Positions 63,160 through 64,000 of a DNA stretch of 64,000 nucleotides are shown here, one piece after another. The DNA is taken from positions 1,277,001 to 1,341,000 of the forward strand of contig NZ_CP030041.1 in assembly GCF_003260975.1 (NCBI RefSeq). The letters run 5' to 3'. The notes beneath the pieces are model-generated. The model did no database searches and was not told where the DNA came from. It worked only from the letters and a program-made list of their open reading frames with translations. Source of the DNA: Echinicola strongylocentroti. GTDB lineage: Bacteria > Bacteroidota > Bacteroidia > Cytophagales > Cyclobacteriaceae. The translations under genes were made by a program, and so were the position numbers. Each line of letters starts with the position of its first letter. The first letter of the stretch is position 1.

Positions 63160-64000
63160 ATGTTTATATTGTTACAAACCTGTAGAAGGTAAAAATGACT
63201 TTCACGAGAAATGTTCGATGGAATTCTTTGGAACACCAACTCCTCCAGAAATTGAATATTCCCTTGATCAAATGGATGAGCTCGCAAAAAAGATGGTTGA
63301 GAGAAGTATTGCTGTTCCTGGCGTTCAGGCAAAACTATCAATGTCATTAGTTAAAAAAACCAAAGATAATCCTGAAACAAGACTAACGGTAGTAGGTGCA
63401 TTAGGAGGTCATTATATTTTCAAACCACCTTCTGACAGGTTTCCAGAAATGCCTGAAAACGAACACCTAACCATGCGAATAGCAGAATCCTTTGGAATCC
63501 AAGTAGTGTCATCATCATTGTTTAGATTATTGTCAGGTGAACTGTCCTATATCACAAAACGAGTTGACCGAACACAAACTGGATCAAAGATTCACATGAT
63601 CGATATGTTTCAAATCACGGAAGCATTTGATAAATACAGAAGTTCTATGGAAAAAGTTGGAAAAGCATTAGGTAGCTTTTCAAGTAACACTTTACTAGAC
63701 AAAACTTATTATTTTGACCTAGCCGTATTTTCCTTTTTAACTGGAAATAATGATATGCATTTGAAGAACTTCTCAATGATCGAAGGCCCATCTGGCTGGG
63801 TGTTGTCTCCTGCTTACGACTTGTTAAATGTTGCAATAATATTCCCAGAAGATTCGGAAGAACTTGCACTGACATTAGTTGGGAAGAAAAAAAAGTTGAG
63901 AAGAGAGCACTTTGAACAATTGGGAAAAAGTTTAGGGTTGACTCCTAAACAGATCAAAGGAACATTCAATAGGATGATGAAAAATAAATCAAAGGCAGTT
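63149..64000 (+). CDS. hipT: HipT/HipA-type serine-threonine kinase toxin (3' end beyond window)
   Basis: Starting at the ATG 63149-63151, 284 codons run open to the window edge, so the gene is partial. The N-terminus has CLYC and HEKC (Cys5, Cys8, His19, Cys22), like a small zinc ribbon common in Bacteroidota split HipA proteins. The loop VPGVQAKLSMSL follows, where HipA has its phosphorylatable serine loop. Catalytic segments are GNNDMHLKNFS near residue 200 and SPAYDLLN near 221. HipA-family kinases inactivate aminoacyl-tRNA synthetases (GltX; TrpS for HipT). Target here unknown. Confidence 0.9.
   Translation, partial: MKNRCLYCYKPVEGKNDFHEKCSMEFFGTPTPPEIEYSLDQMDELAKKMVERSIAVPGVQAKLSMSLVKKTKDNPETRLTVVGALGGHYIFKPPSDRFPEMPENEHLTMRIAESFGIQVVSSSLFRLLSGELSYITKRVDRTQTGSKIHMIDMFQITEAFDKYRSSMEKVGKALGSFSSNTLLDKTYYFDLAVFSFLTGNNDMHLKNFSMIEGPSGWVLSPAYDLLNVAIIFPEDSEELALTLVGKKKKLRREHFEQLGKSLGLTPKQIKGTFNRMMKNKSKAV

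Overview
The window looks like a chromosomal stretch from a marine or saline Bacteroidota, probably a Cyclobacteriaceae-like Cytophagales member. The grounds are three SusC/SusD pairs, abundant family S1 sulfatases, planctomycete-type cytochrome proteins, and one exact Bacteroidota-type promoter (TTTG, 21 nt, TAnnTTTG). Genus placement is inference from gene content. No rRNA, tRNA or CRISPR was seen.

About 0.4-58.9 kb is one large polysaccharide utilization locus on many transcription units, mostly on the minus strand. From the left: a four-gene redox-like operon (DUF1549/DUF1553 cytochrome lipoprotein, DUF1501, NHL propeller, DUF2231-cytochrome-LRR), divergent from an AraC regulator; a sulfatase/GH117-like pair; a TPR-membrane-LuxR regulator next to SusC1D1; a sulfatase; a zinc sugar dehydrogenase; a Gfo/Idh/MocA-sulfatase-sulfatase operon divergent from an SMP-30 lactonase; a mutarotase/DUF5060/sulfatase operon; a GH29; SusC2D2 plus a surface lipoprotein; SusC3D3; then a six-gene operon (sulfatase, sulfatase, GH28, sulfatase, GH2, GH29) and a frameshifted third GH29. 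In all there are eight sulfatases, three GH29, GH2, GH28, GH117-like and DUF5060 enzymes. The pattern fits a sulfated glycan rich in L-fucose or L-galactose: desulfation and exo-trimming in the periplasm, uptake by SusCD, then mutarotation, oxidation and lactone opening. The exact substrate cannot be read from the sequence.

Six copies of an intergenic element (about 150-240 bp) with inverted ends close to AACCCGGAATATGCATTAG sit at the 3' ends of PUL transcription units. Two meet head to head and form a 51-bp near-perfect palindrome. I do not recognise this family.

From about 59.2 kb the DNA becomes AT-rich and unrelated to the PUL. A lone unknown gene (59263-59952) is enclosed by an 11-bp perfect inverted pair a few bases outside its start and stop. 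A TetR-SDR-DoxX unit (60175-62000) is enclosed by a different 13-bp pair. A 15-mer (TTATACGAGACCGTT) recurs at the next boundary, ahead of a tripartite hipB-hipS-hipT toxin-antitoxin locus that runs off the right edge. This looks like an array of mobile gene cassettes joined by structured, attC-like segments, with no integrase in view. The hip locus has three evenly spaced operators with the inverted-repeat-N8 geometry of E. coli HipB sites.
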